Counted from the stretch's first letter, positions 17,441 through 25,908 are shown. The stretch: 64,000 nt of DNA from UBA935 sp031556725 (GCA_031556725.1 JAVBSL010000034.1:3439-67438), one strand, 5' to 3'. The notes: generated from the sequence alone by a model not told the origin. Numbers and translations: made by a program.

Positions 17441-18090
17441 GCGAGGATCGTTATCTGACTTTTGCATTAGGCAAGGGCAGACTTGCCTACAAAACATTAG
17501 AATTATTGGAACAGATCGGGATTACCTGTGAAGAAATCAAAGATAAAGAATCCCGTAAGCTGATTTTTGTAAACGAGGAATTAAAACTTAAGTTTTTTCT
17601 GGCCAAAGGGCCGGATGTACCCACTTACGTGGAATATGGCGCGGCTGACATCGGGGTGGTGGGAAAAGATACCTTGATGGAAGAGAACCGCCGGGTATAT
17701 GAAGTGTTGGATCTGGGGTTTGGAAAATGCCGGATGTGCGTATGCGGACCGGCGTCAGCCAAAGAGTTGCTTAAACATCATGAAATGATCCGGGTAGCCA
17801 GTAAATATCCGAACATTGCCAAAGATTATTTTTATAATAAAAAGCACCAGACCGTTGATATAATAAAATTAAACGGTTCGGTGGAGCTGGGGCCTATCGT
17901 GGAGCTCAGTGATGTGATTGTTGATATCGTAGAGACCGGTTCTACTCTGCGGGAAAACGGATTAGAGGTTTTGGAAGAGATATGTCCTCTTTCTGCGAGG
18001 ATGATTGTCAATCAGGTAAGTATGCAGATGGACTTTGAGCGGATTCGTAAGATCATTAATGACTTGAAGGCTTGTATTGAAAGAAAGTGA
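17437..18090 (+). CDS. hisG: ATP phosphoribosyltransferase, short form
   Basis: First step of histidine synthesis: ATP plus PRPP to phosphoribosyl-ATP. The 217-residue length is the short (HisGS) class lacking the regulatory C-terminal domain and therefore needing HisZ. Motifs visible are LTFALGKGRLA at the start, EYGAADIGVVGKD near 66 and the PRPP-binding IVDIVETGSTLRENGL near 166. It overlaps hisZ by four bases and is followed by hisD after twelve. Confidence 0.95.
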   Translation: MSEDRYLTFALGKGRLAYKTLELLEQIGITCEEIKDKESRKLIFVNEELKLKFFLAKGPDVPTYVEYGAADIGVVGKDTLMEENRRVYEVLDLGFGKCRMCVCGPASAKELLKHHEMIRVASKYPNIAKDYFYNKKHQTVDIIKLNGSVELGPIVELSDVIVDIVETGSTLRENGLEVLEEICPLSARMIVNQVSMQMDFERIRKIINDLKACIERK

Positions 18091-18102
18091 GAATAAACAG
18101 TA

Positions 18103-19395
18103 ATGAAAATTGTAGCATTAACACCCGAAACCAGAAGAAATGTCATGGAAGATTTACTGAAGAGAAGTCCGAATAATTACGGACAATATGAAAAGACCGT
18201 GAACCAGATTATTGAAAATGTTAAATTACAGCGAGATGAAGGCTTGTTTCGCTATACGCTTGAATTCGACCGCTGTATCGTCAATCGTGATACCATCAAA
18301 GTAACCCAAAAGGAGATTGCAGAAGCCTATAAACTTGTGGATGAAGAATTTGTGGCTGTGATGAAACGGTCGGCTGCCAATATAGTAGCTTTTCACCAAA
18401 AACAACTGTCTAACAGCTGGTTTGATACAACCCCGGATGGTTCATTAGTAGGTTTGCGGGTCATGCCAATTGAAATATCCGGTGTTTATGTACCGGGAGG
18501 CAAGGCAGCTTACCCCTCCAGCGTTTTAATGAATGTGATACCGGCTAAAGTGGCCGGGGTATCCCGCATTATTATGACCACTCCCCCTAACGGGGAAGGA
18601 AAGATCAATCCCGGCACCCTGGTTGCGGCGGATATTGCCGGTGTGGATGAAATCTATAAAGTAGGAGGAGCCCAGGCAATCGCTGCCATGGCTTTCGGAA
18701 CCGAAAGTATTCCCAAGGTTGATAAGATTACCGGACCCGGAAATATTTACGTAGCTCTTGCCAAAAAGGCCTGTTTTGGTTATGTAAGCATTGATTCTAT
18801 CGCCGGTCCCAGTGAGATACTGGTGCTGGCCGATGAAACCGCTAATCCCCGTTATGTGGCGGCTGATCTGCTGTCTCAGGCGGAGCATGACGAACTGGCC
18901 AGTGCTATTTTAATCACCACCAATGAGGAACTGGCAGTACAGGTATCCAGGGAAGTGGACAATTTTGTACAAGAACTTTCCCGAACTGAAATCATGCAGA
19001 AATCACTGGATAATTATGGTTATATATTGGTAGCAAAAGATATGGAGGAGGCCATCGAAACAGCTAATGCAATTGCTTCGGAGCATGTAGAGATTTTAAC
19101 CAGGGCACCTTTTGAAATCATGCCGAAGATACGCAATGCGGGAGCTATTTTTCTGGGAGAATACTCATCCGAACCTTTGGGAGATTATTTTGCCGGACCC
19201 AATCATATTTTACCCACCAATGGTACGGCACGCTTTTTCTCCCCTTTAAATGTGGACGATTTTATGAAAAAAACCAGTATCATTTCTTATTCGGAGGAAG
19301 CACTGAGAAAGGTACATAAGGATATTGAGTTATTTGCTGAAAAAGAAGGATTGACGGCACACGCCAATTCGATTAAAGTTAGATTTGAGGATTAG
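18103..19395 (+). CDS. hisD: Histidinol dehydrogenase
   Basis: Zinc enzyme for the last two oxidations from histidinol to histidine, 430 residues (usual length). The NAD site and body show VYVPGGKAAYPSSVLMN, KVGGAQAIAAMAFGT and GPGNIYVALAKK; the zinc ligands lie in LLSQAEHDELA near residue 256 and in the DYFAGPNHILPT region near 361, and the end shows HANSIKVR. It lies between hisG and hisB in one operon. Confidence 0.96.
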   Translation: MKIVALTPETRRNVMEDLLKRSPNNYGQYEKTVNQIIENVKLQRDEGLFRYTLEFDRCIVNRDTIKVTQKEIAEAYKLVDEEFVAVMKRSAANIVAFHQKQLSNSWFDTTPDGSLVGLRVMPIEISGVYVPGGKAAYPSSVLMNVIPAKVAGVSRIIMTTPPNGEGKINPGTLVAADIAGVDEIYKVGGAQAIAAMAFGTESIPKVDKITGPGNIYVALAKKACFGYVSIDSIAGPSEILVLADETANPRYVAADLLSQAEHDELASAILITTNEELAVQVSREVDNFVQELSRTEIMQKSLDNYGYILVAKDMEEAIETANAIASEHVEILTRAPFEIMPKIRNAGAIFLGEYSSEPLGDYFAGPNHILPTNGTARFFSPLNVDDFMKKTSIISYSEEALRKVHKDIELFAEKEGLTAHANSIKVRFED

Positions 19396-19414
19396 TTTCA
19401 GACAAGGAGCGAAT

Positions 19415-20002
19415 ATGGATAGAACAGCTAAAATAGAACGAAAAACAAAAGAAACAGATATTGCCCTTTCCTTAAATCTTGATGGCAGCGGAAGTACAAA
19501 TATCAATACCGGAATCGGTTTTTTTGACCATATGCTGGAAGGTCTTGCCAAACATGGCTTTTTTGATCTGGATTGTGTGGTGCAGGGAGATCTTCAGGTG
19601 GATGGCCATCATACCGTGGAAGATGTGGGGATTGTCTTAGGCAATGCCATTAAGGAAGCGGTTGGTGATAAAATCGGCATAAAACGTTATGGTTATTTTA
19701 TTCTGCCGATGGATGATGCATTGGCTCTGTGTGCCATTGATTTGTGCGGAAGGCCTTATTTAAGCTTTGAATGTCCATTTCACACGGAGCGGGTAGGCTA
19801 TCTGGATACGGAGTTGGTAAAAGAATTTTTTTATGCAGTATCTTATTCGGCAGGCATGAATCTGCACATTAAGATGCTTTCGGGATATAACAGCCATCAT
19901 ATGATCGAGGCTGCCTTTAAAGCATTTGCCAAAGCTTTGGATGACGCAGTTACTTTTGATGAAAGAATAGACGGCGTTTTAAGTACAAAAGGAAAACTGT
20001 AA
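19415..20002 (+). CDS. hisB: Imidazoleglycerol-phosphate dehydratase
   Basis: Dehydrates imidazole-glycerol phosphate to imidazole-acetol phosphate. The 195 residues show ETDIALSLNLDG, NTGIGFFDHML, DGHHTVEDVGIVLG and SGYNSHHMIEAAFKA, the paired His-rich metal sites of HisB. I chose ATG 19415, five bases after AAGGAG; an upstream in-frame ATG at 19385 would overlap hisD and add ten unconserved residues. This is the monofunctional form without the HisB phosphatase domain. Confidence 0.95.
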   Translation: MDRTAKIERKTKETDIALSLNLDGSGSTNINTGIGFFDHMLEGLAKHGFFDLDCVVQGDLQVDGHHTVEDVGIVLGNAIKEAVGDKIGIKRYGYFILPMDDALALCAIDLCGRPYLSFECPFHTERVGYLDTELVKEFFYAVSYSAGMNLHIKMLSGYNSHHMIEAAFKAFAKALDDAVTFDERIDGVLSTKGKL

Positions 20003-20018
20003 ACAGGAAGGTTGATTT

Positions 20019-21305
20019 ATGAACTATAAAAAATTTGTGCCTTGCATTTATTTAAATAAGGGCAATGCGGTAACAAGCCTTACCGATAACACGGTAATTG
20101 ATTTGAATCCGGTGGAACTGGCGGCTTTTTATTGTGAAAACCATGCGGATGAACTGTTGATATTCGACCAGTCAACCGGCGACGACGAACATCAGGAAGC
20201 ATTGGATATCATTAAGGAGATTTGTGCGAAGGTAGAAGTCCCGGTTATTGGAGCCGGAAATGTGCATCGTATGGAGGACATTAAGAAGCTGTTATATGCC
20301 GGCTGTAAAAAGGCAGCTTTGAATTATGCCAAAGAGAGTAACATTGCTATTACCGAAGAAGTATCTTTAAAATTCGGCAAGGAAAAAATAGTTGCTTGCA
20401 TCGGTGATATAACTGAAATAACAGAACATGAGGATTTATTGGTTACTTATGCAGATGAGATCATTGTTGTCCGGGAGAATTGTATTCGGACAGCGGGTGA
20501 AAAAAGCAAATTGCCATTATTGGTATCGGTTCCCAAGGTTTCTTTGGATAAAATTATAGAGTTATTTGCTAATCCGATGATTATGGGCATTACCGGCAAT
20601 GGGGTCAATGAAAATGTCAAAGAGTTGATTACCATTAAAGATCTTTGCAGGGATAACGGAATTACCGTTAATGCTTTTGAACCGACGATCAGTTGGAATG
20701 AGTTCAAAAAAAACAGTGAAGGCATGGTGCCGGTAGTAGTACAGGATTACCGGACAGCCGAAGTGCTGATGGTTGCCTATATGGACGAAGCTGCCTATCT
20801 GAACACCCTGAAAACCGGAAAGATGACCTATTATAGCCGCAGCCGTGAAGAATTATGGATTAAGGGTGATACCAGCGGCCACTATCAATATGTAAAATCC
20901 TTAACAGCTGACTGCGATATGGACACTATATTGGCTAAGGTTTCACAGGTAGGGGCAGCATGCCATACCGGAAACTACAGTTGCTTCTTCAATGAGATTT
21001 TGCATAAAGAAGGGGAAGCGGATGCCAACCCGTTTATGGTATTGGAAAATGTACTGGGCGTTATCAAAGATCGTAAAGTACATCCGAAAGAAGGATCTTA
21101 TACAAACTATCTCTTTGATAAGGGAGTAGATAAAATATTGAAGAAGCTGGGGGAAGAGGCAACGGAAATCGTTATTGCAGCCAAAAATCCCAATCCCAAT
21201 GAAATTAAGTATGAGATTTCCGATTTTCTCTATCATATGATGGTTTTGATGGTGGAAAAAGGAGTTTCCTGGGAAGAAATTACCGAAGAATTATCAAAGC
21301 GTTAA
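20019..21305 (+). CDS. hisIE: HisF/HisA-like domain fused to phosphoribosyl-AMP cyclohydrolase / phosphoribosyl-ATP pyrophosphatase (HisIE)
   Basis: A 428-residue protein in three parts. Residues 1-215 resemble the TIM-barrel HisF/HisA family (FVPCIYLNKGNAV at the start, VPVIGAGNVHRMEDI near 71). Residues about 224-320 are HisI, with the zinc motif DCDMD near 293 and GAACHTGNYSCFF near 310. Residues about 335-428 are HisE (GSYTNYLFDKGVDKILKKLGEEATEIVIAAKN region). HisI and HisE perform the second and third steps of the pathway. The barrel appears inactive: the catalytic Asp of the PCLD motif is Tyr here, and the second Asp position reads Gly. The gene closes the his operon, which has no hisH, hisA, hisF or hisC in the window. 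Confidence 0.88.
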   Translation: MNYKKFVPCIYLNKGNAVTSLTDNTVIDLNPVELAAFYCENHADELLIFDQSTGDDEHQEALDIIKEICAKVEVPVIGAGNVHRMEDIKKLLYAGCKKAALNYAKESNIAITEEVSLKFGKEKIVACIGDITEITEHEDLLVTYADEIIVVRENCIRTAGEKSKLPLLVSVPKVSLDKIIELFANPMIMGITGNGVNENVKELITIKDLCRDNGITVNAFEPTISWNEFKKNSEGMVPVVVQDYRTAEVLMVAYMDEAAYLNTLKTGKMTYYSRSREELWIKGDTSGHYQYVKSLTADCDMDTILAKVSQVGAACHTGNYSCFFNEILHKEGEADANPFMVLENVLGVIKDRKVHPKEGSYTNYLFDKGVDKILKKLGEEATEIVIAAKNPNPNEIKYEISDFLYHMMVLMVEKGVSWEEITEELSKR

Positions 21306-21332
21306 ATTTTTGTTAAATAAATAATATACTTA

Positions 21333-21360
21333 TTGACATTCATGCTGATTATGATAGAAT
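21333..21360 (+). promoter_or_regulatory. Promoter of the CNNM transporter leader
   Basis: TTGACA (21333-21338), a 16-base spacer and TAGAAT (21355-21360). The expected start near 21367 gives a leader of about 180 bases before the transporter start, which is long for this genome. Confidence 0.7.
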
Positions 21361-21396
21361 TTTATCAAATTTTATTGTAAGGAGCGTGAATAAAGC

Positions 21397-21456
21397 ATGG
21401 AAGATGACGGTGAGCCTGCGGCGAATCCCGGCCATGTAAATAATATGAACCTATAA
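21397..21456 (+). CDS. Possible 19-residue leader peptide
   Basis: ATG at 21397 to TAA at 21454-21456, encoding an acidic peptide beginning MEDDGEPAANPGH. AAGGAG (21379-21384) lies twelve bases upstream, somewhat far. A GTG at 21386 opens another 17-codon frame in the same stretch. The stop abuts the terminator hairpin (21458), as in attenuation leaders. The ORF could equally be a by-product of a structured RNA. Confidence 0.3.
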   Translation: MEDDGEPAANPGHVNNMNL

Positions 21457-21457
21457 T

Positions 21458-21501
21458 GGTATAGCCTATATTCAGATTTTGGATATAGACTATACCTTTT
21501 T
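21458..21501 (+). terminator. Intrinsic terminator inside the CNNM leader
   Basis: A 14-bp stem with one mismatch (GGTATAGCCTATAT at 21458-21471 with 21483-21496), an 11-base loop and five Ts. It lies between the promoter and the transporter gene, so it would stop most transcripts unless overridden. The left arm overlaps a competing 5-bp hairpin. Confidence 0.75.
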
Positions 21502-21546
21502 GTGTTTCTTGACGTATTATTTACTGATTAAATGGAGGATATTTAA

Positions 21547-22845
21547 ATGAATTTTGGACCTATTTTATTATTGATTATTTTGATTGCACTAAATGCCGTA
21601 TTTGCCAGTGCGGAAATTGCGGTTATTTCCATGAACGAAACCAAATTAAAGAGATTGGCTGCAAACGGTGATGCCAGAGCCGTGAAGCTTTCGGAACTGA
21701 CAAAACAGCCGGCTAAATTTTTAGCAACTATTCAGGTGGCGATTACCCTGGCCGGACAATTAGGCAGTGCTTTTGCGGCAGAAAATTTTGCCGGTCCGCT
21801 GGTTGATTTTCTGGTGGCTTTGGGAGTAACTATTTCTGCTGGAGTTTTAAAAGCGGTTTCGGTAGTTGTGATTACGTTGATATTGGCTTATTTTAATCTT
21901 GTTTTAGGAGAACTGGTGCCCAAACGGATTGCTATGAAGAAGGCCGAGTCGCTTGCCTTAGGGATGGCTCGAATGCTCAGCTTTGTCTCAAAAATGTTTG
22001 CCCCTTTGGTATGGCTCTTAACCGTATCTACCAATGCCATCCTGAGATTGATAAAAATAAATCCCGAGGAAGAGGACGAGATCATTTCGGAAGAAGAAAT
22101 CTGCATGATGCTGGATGCCGGAAGTGAAAGCGGTACGATTGATGAGCAGGAACGGGAGATGATTCACAATATTTTTAAATTTGATGATTTGTCGGTAGTG
22201 CAGATCTGTACCAGACGCCGGGATGTGGTAACTTTATCAATGGAAAGTGAAATATCTGAATGGGAAAAGATTATTCATGATAACCGTCATACATACTATC
22301 CGGTTTGCGGCAAAAACCGGGATGACGTAATCGGTGTTTTGGATACAAAGGATTATTTCCGACTGGCTGACCGGTCAAAAGAATCAGTGCTAGAGGGTGC
22401 TGTCGACAAGGCTTATTATATTCCTGACTGCATGAAAGCCGATACGTTATTTGAGAATATGAAAAGCAAACGGGTATATTTTGCTGTTATATTGGATGAA
22501 TATGGCGGTATGAGCGGAATTGTGACCCTTCATGATATTGTTGAAACATTATTTGGCGATTTGCATGAAGCGGGAGAGACCGAACCTGAAAATGATATTA
22601 TAAAGATAGAAGAGAATCAATGGCGGATTAAAGGGTGGGCTTCTTTAGAGGACGTTGCGGAAGCTTTGAAAATAGAATTGCCGGTGGAACAGTATGATAC
22701 CTTTAACGGCTATTTGTGCGGAGATATCGGCAGGGTGCCGGAAGACGGAAGCAGTTTTGAAATGGTTATCGATAAGTTAAGAATACAGGTGAATTCGGTT
22801 TCCCATCACATGATTCAGGATACTTATGTTTGTATGGATGTGTAA
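21547..22845 (+). CDS. CNNM / HlyC-CorC family membrane transporter
   Basis: A 432-residue protein with the CNNM plan: a DUF21 membrane domain with three to four hydrophobic segments (about residues 1-165, motif NAVFASAEIAVIS near 14), a CBS-domain pair (about 205-335, including ICTRRRDVVTLS and DEYGGMSGIVTLHD), and a CorC/HlyC C-terminal domain (about 350-430). Family members export or sense divalent cations such as Mg2+, although many are misnamed hemolysins. GGAGG precedes the ATG by eight bases. Preceded by a long leader with an internal terminator, which suggests control by ion level. Confidence 0.9.
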   Translation: MNFGPILLLIILIALNAVFASAEIAVISMNETKLKRLAANGDARAVKLSELTKQPAKFLATIQVAITLAGQLGSAFAAENFAGPLVDFLVALGVTISAGVLKAVSVVVITLILAYFNLVLGELVPKRIAMKKAESLALGMARMLSFVSKMFAPLVWLLTVSTNAILRLIKINPEEEDEIISEEEICMMLDAGSESGTIDEQEREMIHNIFKFDDLSVVQICTRRRDVVTLSMESEISEWEKIIHDNRHTYYPVCGKNRDDVIGVLDTKDYFRLADRSKESVLEGAVDKAYYIPDCMKADTLFENMKSKRVYFAVILDEYGGMSGIVTLHDIVETLFGDLHEAGETEPENDIIKIEENQWRIKGWASLEDVAEALKIELPVEQYDTFNGYLCGDIGRVPEDGSSFEMVIDKLRIQVNSVSHHMIQDTYVCMDV

Positions 22846-22909
22846 AGAGGTATATTTTTCCCGCAGGATACATATTTTGATGTAAGAGTACATAAGGACA
22901 TGTATATAG

Positions 22910-23296
22910 ATGGGACAGATAGATACGAATAAAAAATTGGAGCTGGTTCGTTCAATCCGAATGGATCAGCAAAGTAACCGAGCGGTACTAAATAATCGGG
23001 AACAGCTCATTTACGGAAATACCAGACCTTTAGTTTCCAAAGGAGAAGTGTATGGCTTGGAATCGGCGGTACTAACCGGTACAATGCCGGAAGAAGCCGC
23101 CGCCAAAACCGGCGGAATGCTTAAATCCTTTAAGATCAGGCTGCTGATTGCAGTAGTGCTTTTTGCAGCCTATGTCTTTCTGGACCGAACCGGGCAAAGC
23201 GTGATGGGTATCACTACCAAACAAGTGGGTGAAGCAATTGCTGCCGAGAGCAAAGAAGTTTTTGATTTTGCCTCTAAATTATTTGATTTATTTTAA
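22910..23296 (+). CDS. Small unknown protein with one membrane segment
   Basis: A 128-residue protein with a soluble N-terminal half (many Gln, Arg, Asn) and one hydrophobic segment near residues 76-91 followed by about 35 residues. No family recognised. AAGGA lies eleven bases before the ATG. It lies 64 bases after the CNNM gene with no terminator between, so co-transcription is likely. Its last 14 bases carry the -35 box of the next gene's promoter. Confidence 0.7.
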   Translation: MGQIDTNKKLELVRSIRMDQQSNRAVLNNREQLIYGNTRPLVSKGEVYGLESAVLTGTMPEEAAAKTGGMLKSFKIRLLIAVVLFAAYVFLDRTGQSVMGITTKQVGEAIAAESKEVFDFASKLFDLF

Positions 23297-23311
23297 AATA
23301 TCCGCTATACT
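23283..23311 (+). promoter_or_regulatory. Promoter ending at the radical SAM gene start
   Basis: TTGATT (23283-23288), a 17-base spacer and TATACT (23306-23311). The predicted transcription start (about 23318-23319) coincides with the A of the ATG at 23319. No ribosome site lies upstream of that ATG. Confidence 0.65.
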
Positions 23312-23318
23312 TTTAAGC

Positions 23319-25202
23319 ATGAGAAAATTAGCGCTTAAAGATGACATCTTACTTCGGGTAGAGAAACCCGCCAGATATATCGGTAATGAAGTGAATGCCG
23401 TCCTGAAAAACAAAGAAGAAATTGATATCCGGTTTGCCATGTGTTTTCCGGACGTATATGAAATTGGTATGTCTCATCTGGGCATACAGATTATCTATGA
23501 TATGCTGAATAGCTGGGAGGATACCTGGTGCGAAAGAGTTTATTCGCCCTGGGTGGATCTGGATCGTATTATGAGGGAGGAAAACATCCCTCTTTTTGCG
23601 TTGGAATCACAAGACCCCATTAAGGAATTTGATTTTCTGGGTATTACCATTCAATACGAGATGTGTTATACCAATATTCTGCAGATTCTGGATCTGGCAG
23701 GAATTCCTTTTATGGCCACTGACCGAACCGCAGATGATCCCATTGTGATTGGCGGTGGTCCCTGTGTCTATAATCCCGAACCGATTGCTGAATTTTTTGA
23801 TATTTTCTATATCGGAGAAGGGGAGACCAGATACCGAGAACTGTTGGATTGCTATCAAGAGAACCAAAAGGCTGGCGGCAGCCGGGAAGATTTCTTATTA
23901 AAAGTGGCACAGATACCGGGTATGTATGTTCCCAGGTATTATCAGGTCACCTATCAGGAAGACGGAACGATACAGTCCATGGTTCCCGCCCATAAAGATG
24001 TACCTGTCAAGGTGATGAAAGAAATGGTGGCGGATGTATCCCATACCTATTATCCCATGAAACCGGTAGTGCCCTTTATTAAGATTACCCAGGATCGGGT
24101 GGTGCTGGAGATTCAGCGTGGCTGCATCAGAGGATGCCGTTTCTGCCAGGCGGGACAGCTTTACCGGCCGGTACGGGAACGGGATGTGGAGGTGCTGAAG
24201 GAATATGCCCTACAGATGCTTCACAATACCGGTCACGAGGAGATATCCTTAAGTTCTTTGAGTTCCAGTGATTATTCTAAATTACCGGAATTGATTGATT
24301 TTCTGATTACGGAATGTAAGGCGAAAAATACCAATATATCTTTGCCGTCACTGCGGATCGATTCTTTTTCGCTGGATGTGATGAGCAAGGTGCAGGATGT
24401 GAAGAAGAGCAGCTTAACCTTTGCTCCCGAAGCCGGCAGCCAGCGACTGCGTAATGTGATTAATAAAGGCTTAACCGAAGAAATGATTCTGGAAGGTGCC
24501 GCCAAAGCGTTTGCGGGCGGATGGAATCGGGTAAAACTTTACTTTATGCTGGGCCTTCCTACCGAAACGGAGGAAGATATCAAAGGTATCGGTGAATTGG
24601 CCAACCGGATTGCAGCGGTTTATTATGAAACCGTCCCCAAGGAACAGCGAAACGGTAAGGTTCAGATCGTAGCAAGCACCTCATTCTTTATCCCCAAGCC
24701 CTTTACCCCCTTCCAATGGGCGCCTCAGGCAACCAAAGAGGAGTTCTTGGACAAGGCTTACCTGACCAGAAAAGGCATTACGGAACAATTGAATCAGAAA
24801 AGTATTAAATATAACTGGCACGAAACCGATGCCAGCGTATTGGAATGTGTATTGGCCAGAGGTGACCGACGTTTAGCGGAAAGCATTCTGGAGATTTATA
24901 AACGGGGCTGTATCTATGATGCCTGGAGTGAATATTACCGAAATGATGTATGGCTGGAGGTTTTTGCCGAAAAAGGCGTGGATCTTTCCTTTTATACCAC
25001 CAGGGAGCGTGGAGATGATGAAATCTTCCCATGGGACTTTATCGATTGCGGGGTAACCAAGGAGTTTTTATTACGTGAGTGGCATAAAGCCAAAGAAGAA
25101 GCGGTTACACCTAATTGCCGGATGCAGTGTCAGGGGTGCGGTGCGGCTCGTTTTGGAACCGGTATTTGTGTTGACAAAGAGAAACAGGAGGTTAATCTAT
25201 GA
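23319..25202 (+). CDS. B12-binding radical SAM protein (TIGR03960 type)
   Basis: A 627-residue protein of a conserved clostridial family with no established reaction. The N-terminal region resembles a cobalamin-binding domain (CFPDVYEIGMSHLGIQI near residue 42). The radical SAM motif is RGCIRGCRFCQAG near 266, followed by SLSSLSSSDYSKL and LTFAPEAGSQRLRN. A second CX3CX2C motif, CRMQCQGC, lies near 600-607, followed by a further Cys. ATG 23319 gives the family N-terminus; a frame extension upstream overlaps the previous gene and is not expected. The start has no ribosome site (see promoter). It is followed by its usual partner with a four-base overlap. Confidence 0.9.
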   Translation: MRKLALKDDILLRVEKPARYIGNEVNAVLKNKEEIDIRFAMCFPDVYEIGMSHLGIQIIYDMLNSWEDTWCERVYSPWVDLDRIMREENIPLFALESQDPIKEFDFLGITIQYEMCYTNILQILDLAGIPFMATDRTADDPIVIGGGPCVYNPEPIAEFFDIFYIGEGETRYRELLDCYQENQKAGGSREDFLLKVAQIPGMYVPRYYQVTYQEDGTIQSMVPAHKDVPVKVMKEMVADVSHTYYPMKPVVPFIKITQDRVVLEIQRGCIRGCRFCQAGQLYRPVRERDVEVLKEYALQMLHNTGHEEISLSSLSSSDYSKLPELIDFLITECKAKNTNISLPSLRIDSFSLDVMSKVQDVKKSSLTFAPEAGSQRLRNVINKGLTEEMILEGAAKAFAGGWNRVKLYFMLGLPTETEEDIKGIGELANRIAAVYYETVPKEQRNGKVQIVASTSFFIPKPFTPFQWAPQATKEEFLDKAYLTRKGITEQLNQKSIKYNWHETDASVLECVLARGDRRLAESILEIYKRGCIYDAWSEYYRNDVWLEVFAEKGVDLSFYTTRERGDDEIFPWDFIDCGVTKEFLLREWHKAKEEAVTPNCRMQCQGCGAARFGTGICVDKEKQEVNL

Positions 25203-25891
25203 AAGTAAGGATTAAATTCTCCAAAACAGGAGTTATGAAGTTTATCGGGCATCTGGATATGATGCGGTATTTTCAGAAAGCTATCCGCCGTGCCGGTATT
25301 GATATTGCTTATTCCGGCGGATTCAGTCCACACCAGATTATGTCCTTTGCAGCCCCTCTGGGGGTGGGTCTGACCAGCAGGGGGGAGTATTTTGATATTG
25401 AGTTGCGAACCTTTACCTCCGTGGAAGATATCAAGACACGCTTAGATGAAGTTATGGTGGAAGGAATATCCATATTGGCTGTAACAGAGCTTTCGGAGCA
25501 GGCCGGAAATGCGATGGCCAGCGTGGCAGCGGCGGCTTATGAAGTTAGTTTTAAAGACGGATTAGAATTGCCGAACGACTGGGTCAGTCAACTGATAACC
25601 TTTTATTCTAAGCCTTCCATCCCTTATACCAAGCAAACGAAGAAAGTAACCAGGGAACTGGACTTGAAACCATTGATCTATGATTTGATGATAAAGGGAG
25701 ACTCTGTTTATCTGTTGGTCAATGCCAGCAGTTCCGGTAATATTAAACCGAGTTTTGTACTGGAGGCATTTTTTGACAGCATCGGTTTCACTCTGCCGGA
25801 ATTTTCCCTCCATATTATCAGAGAAGAAACCTATGGCAATAAGGGAACAGAAGAAGAACCTGTTTTTGTCCCTTTATCAGAGCTGGTATAA
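25199..25891 (+). CDS. TIGR03936 / DUF2344 radical-SAM-associated protein
   Basis: A 230-residue protein of the DUF2344 family (start VRIKFSKTGVMKFIGHLDMMRYFQKAIRR, shown here in part as KFIGHLDMMRYFQKA). It accompanies the B12/radical SAM gene in nearly all Clostridia, sometimes fused to it. The pair lies before RNase G/E and rplU-rpmA, so RNA or ribosome modification is a reasonable but unproven guess. AGGAGG precedes the ATG and the start overlaps the upstream stop by four bases. Confidence 0.9.
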   Translation: MKVRIKFSKTGVMKFIGHLDMMRYFQKAIRRAGIDIAYSGGFSPHQIMSFAAPLGVGLTSRGEYFDIELRTFTSVEDIKTRLDEVMVEGISILAVTELSEQAGNAMASVAAAAYEVSFKDGLELPNDWVSQLITFYSKPSIPYTKQTKKVTRELDLKPLIYDLMIKGDSVYLLVNASSSGNIKPSFVLEAFFDSIGFTLPEFSLHIIREETYGNKGTEEEPVFVPLSELV

Positions 25892-25892
25892 T
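25884..25892 (+). promoter_or_regulatory. Extended -10 promoter for rng
   Basis: TGG followed by a perfect TATAAT (TG at 25884-25885, TATAAT 25887-25892) at the end of the upstream gene, whose TAA stop is within it. The -35 region is poor (TTGTCC with a 15-base spacer). The start would be about 25899, giving a ten-base leader before ATG 25909. Confidence 0.5.
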
Positions 25893-25908
25893 TAAGTTGG
25901 TAACTGTG

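Larger units (their letters stand above)
21367..21546 (+). promoter_or_regulatory. Unidentified leader RNA before the CNNM transporter
   Basis: About 180 transcribed bases between promoter and gene. They hold a GC-rich core (21395-21436) bounded by CATGG and CCATG that can pair, a small ORF, an alternative short hairpin (CTATA at 21451-21455 with TATAG at 21460-21464) and an intrinsic terminator. The core stands out from the AT-rich surroundings. I could not match it to a riboswitch class from memory (not M-box, yybP-ykoY, fluoride or NiCo by their hallmark sequences). Regulation by an ion or by leader-peptide translation is inference. Confidence 0.5.

Noticed and set aside
21367..21456. M-box, yybP-ykoY, fluoride or NiCo riboswitch
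   Set aside because: None of their hallmark sequences is present as far as I can tell by eye; left as unidentified.
23229..23318. Upstream extension of the B12/radical SAM gene
   Set aside because: It overlaps the previous gene and adds residues outside the family's N-terminus.
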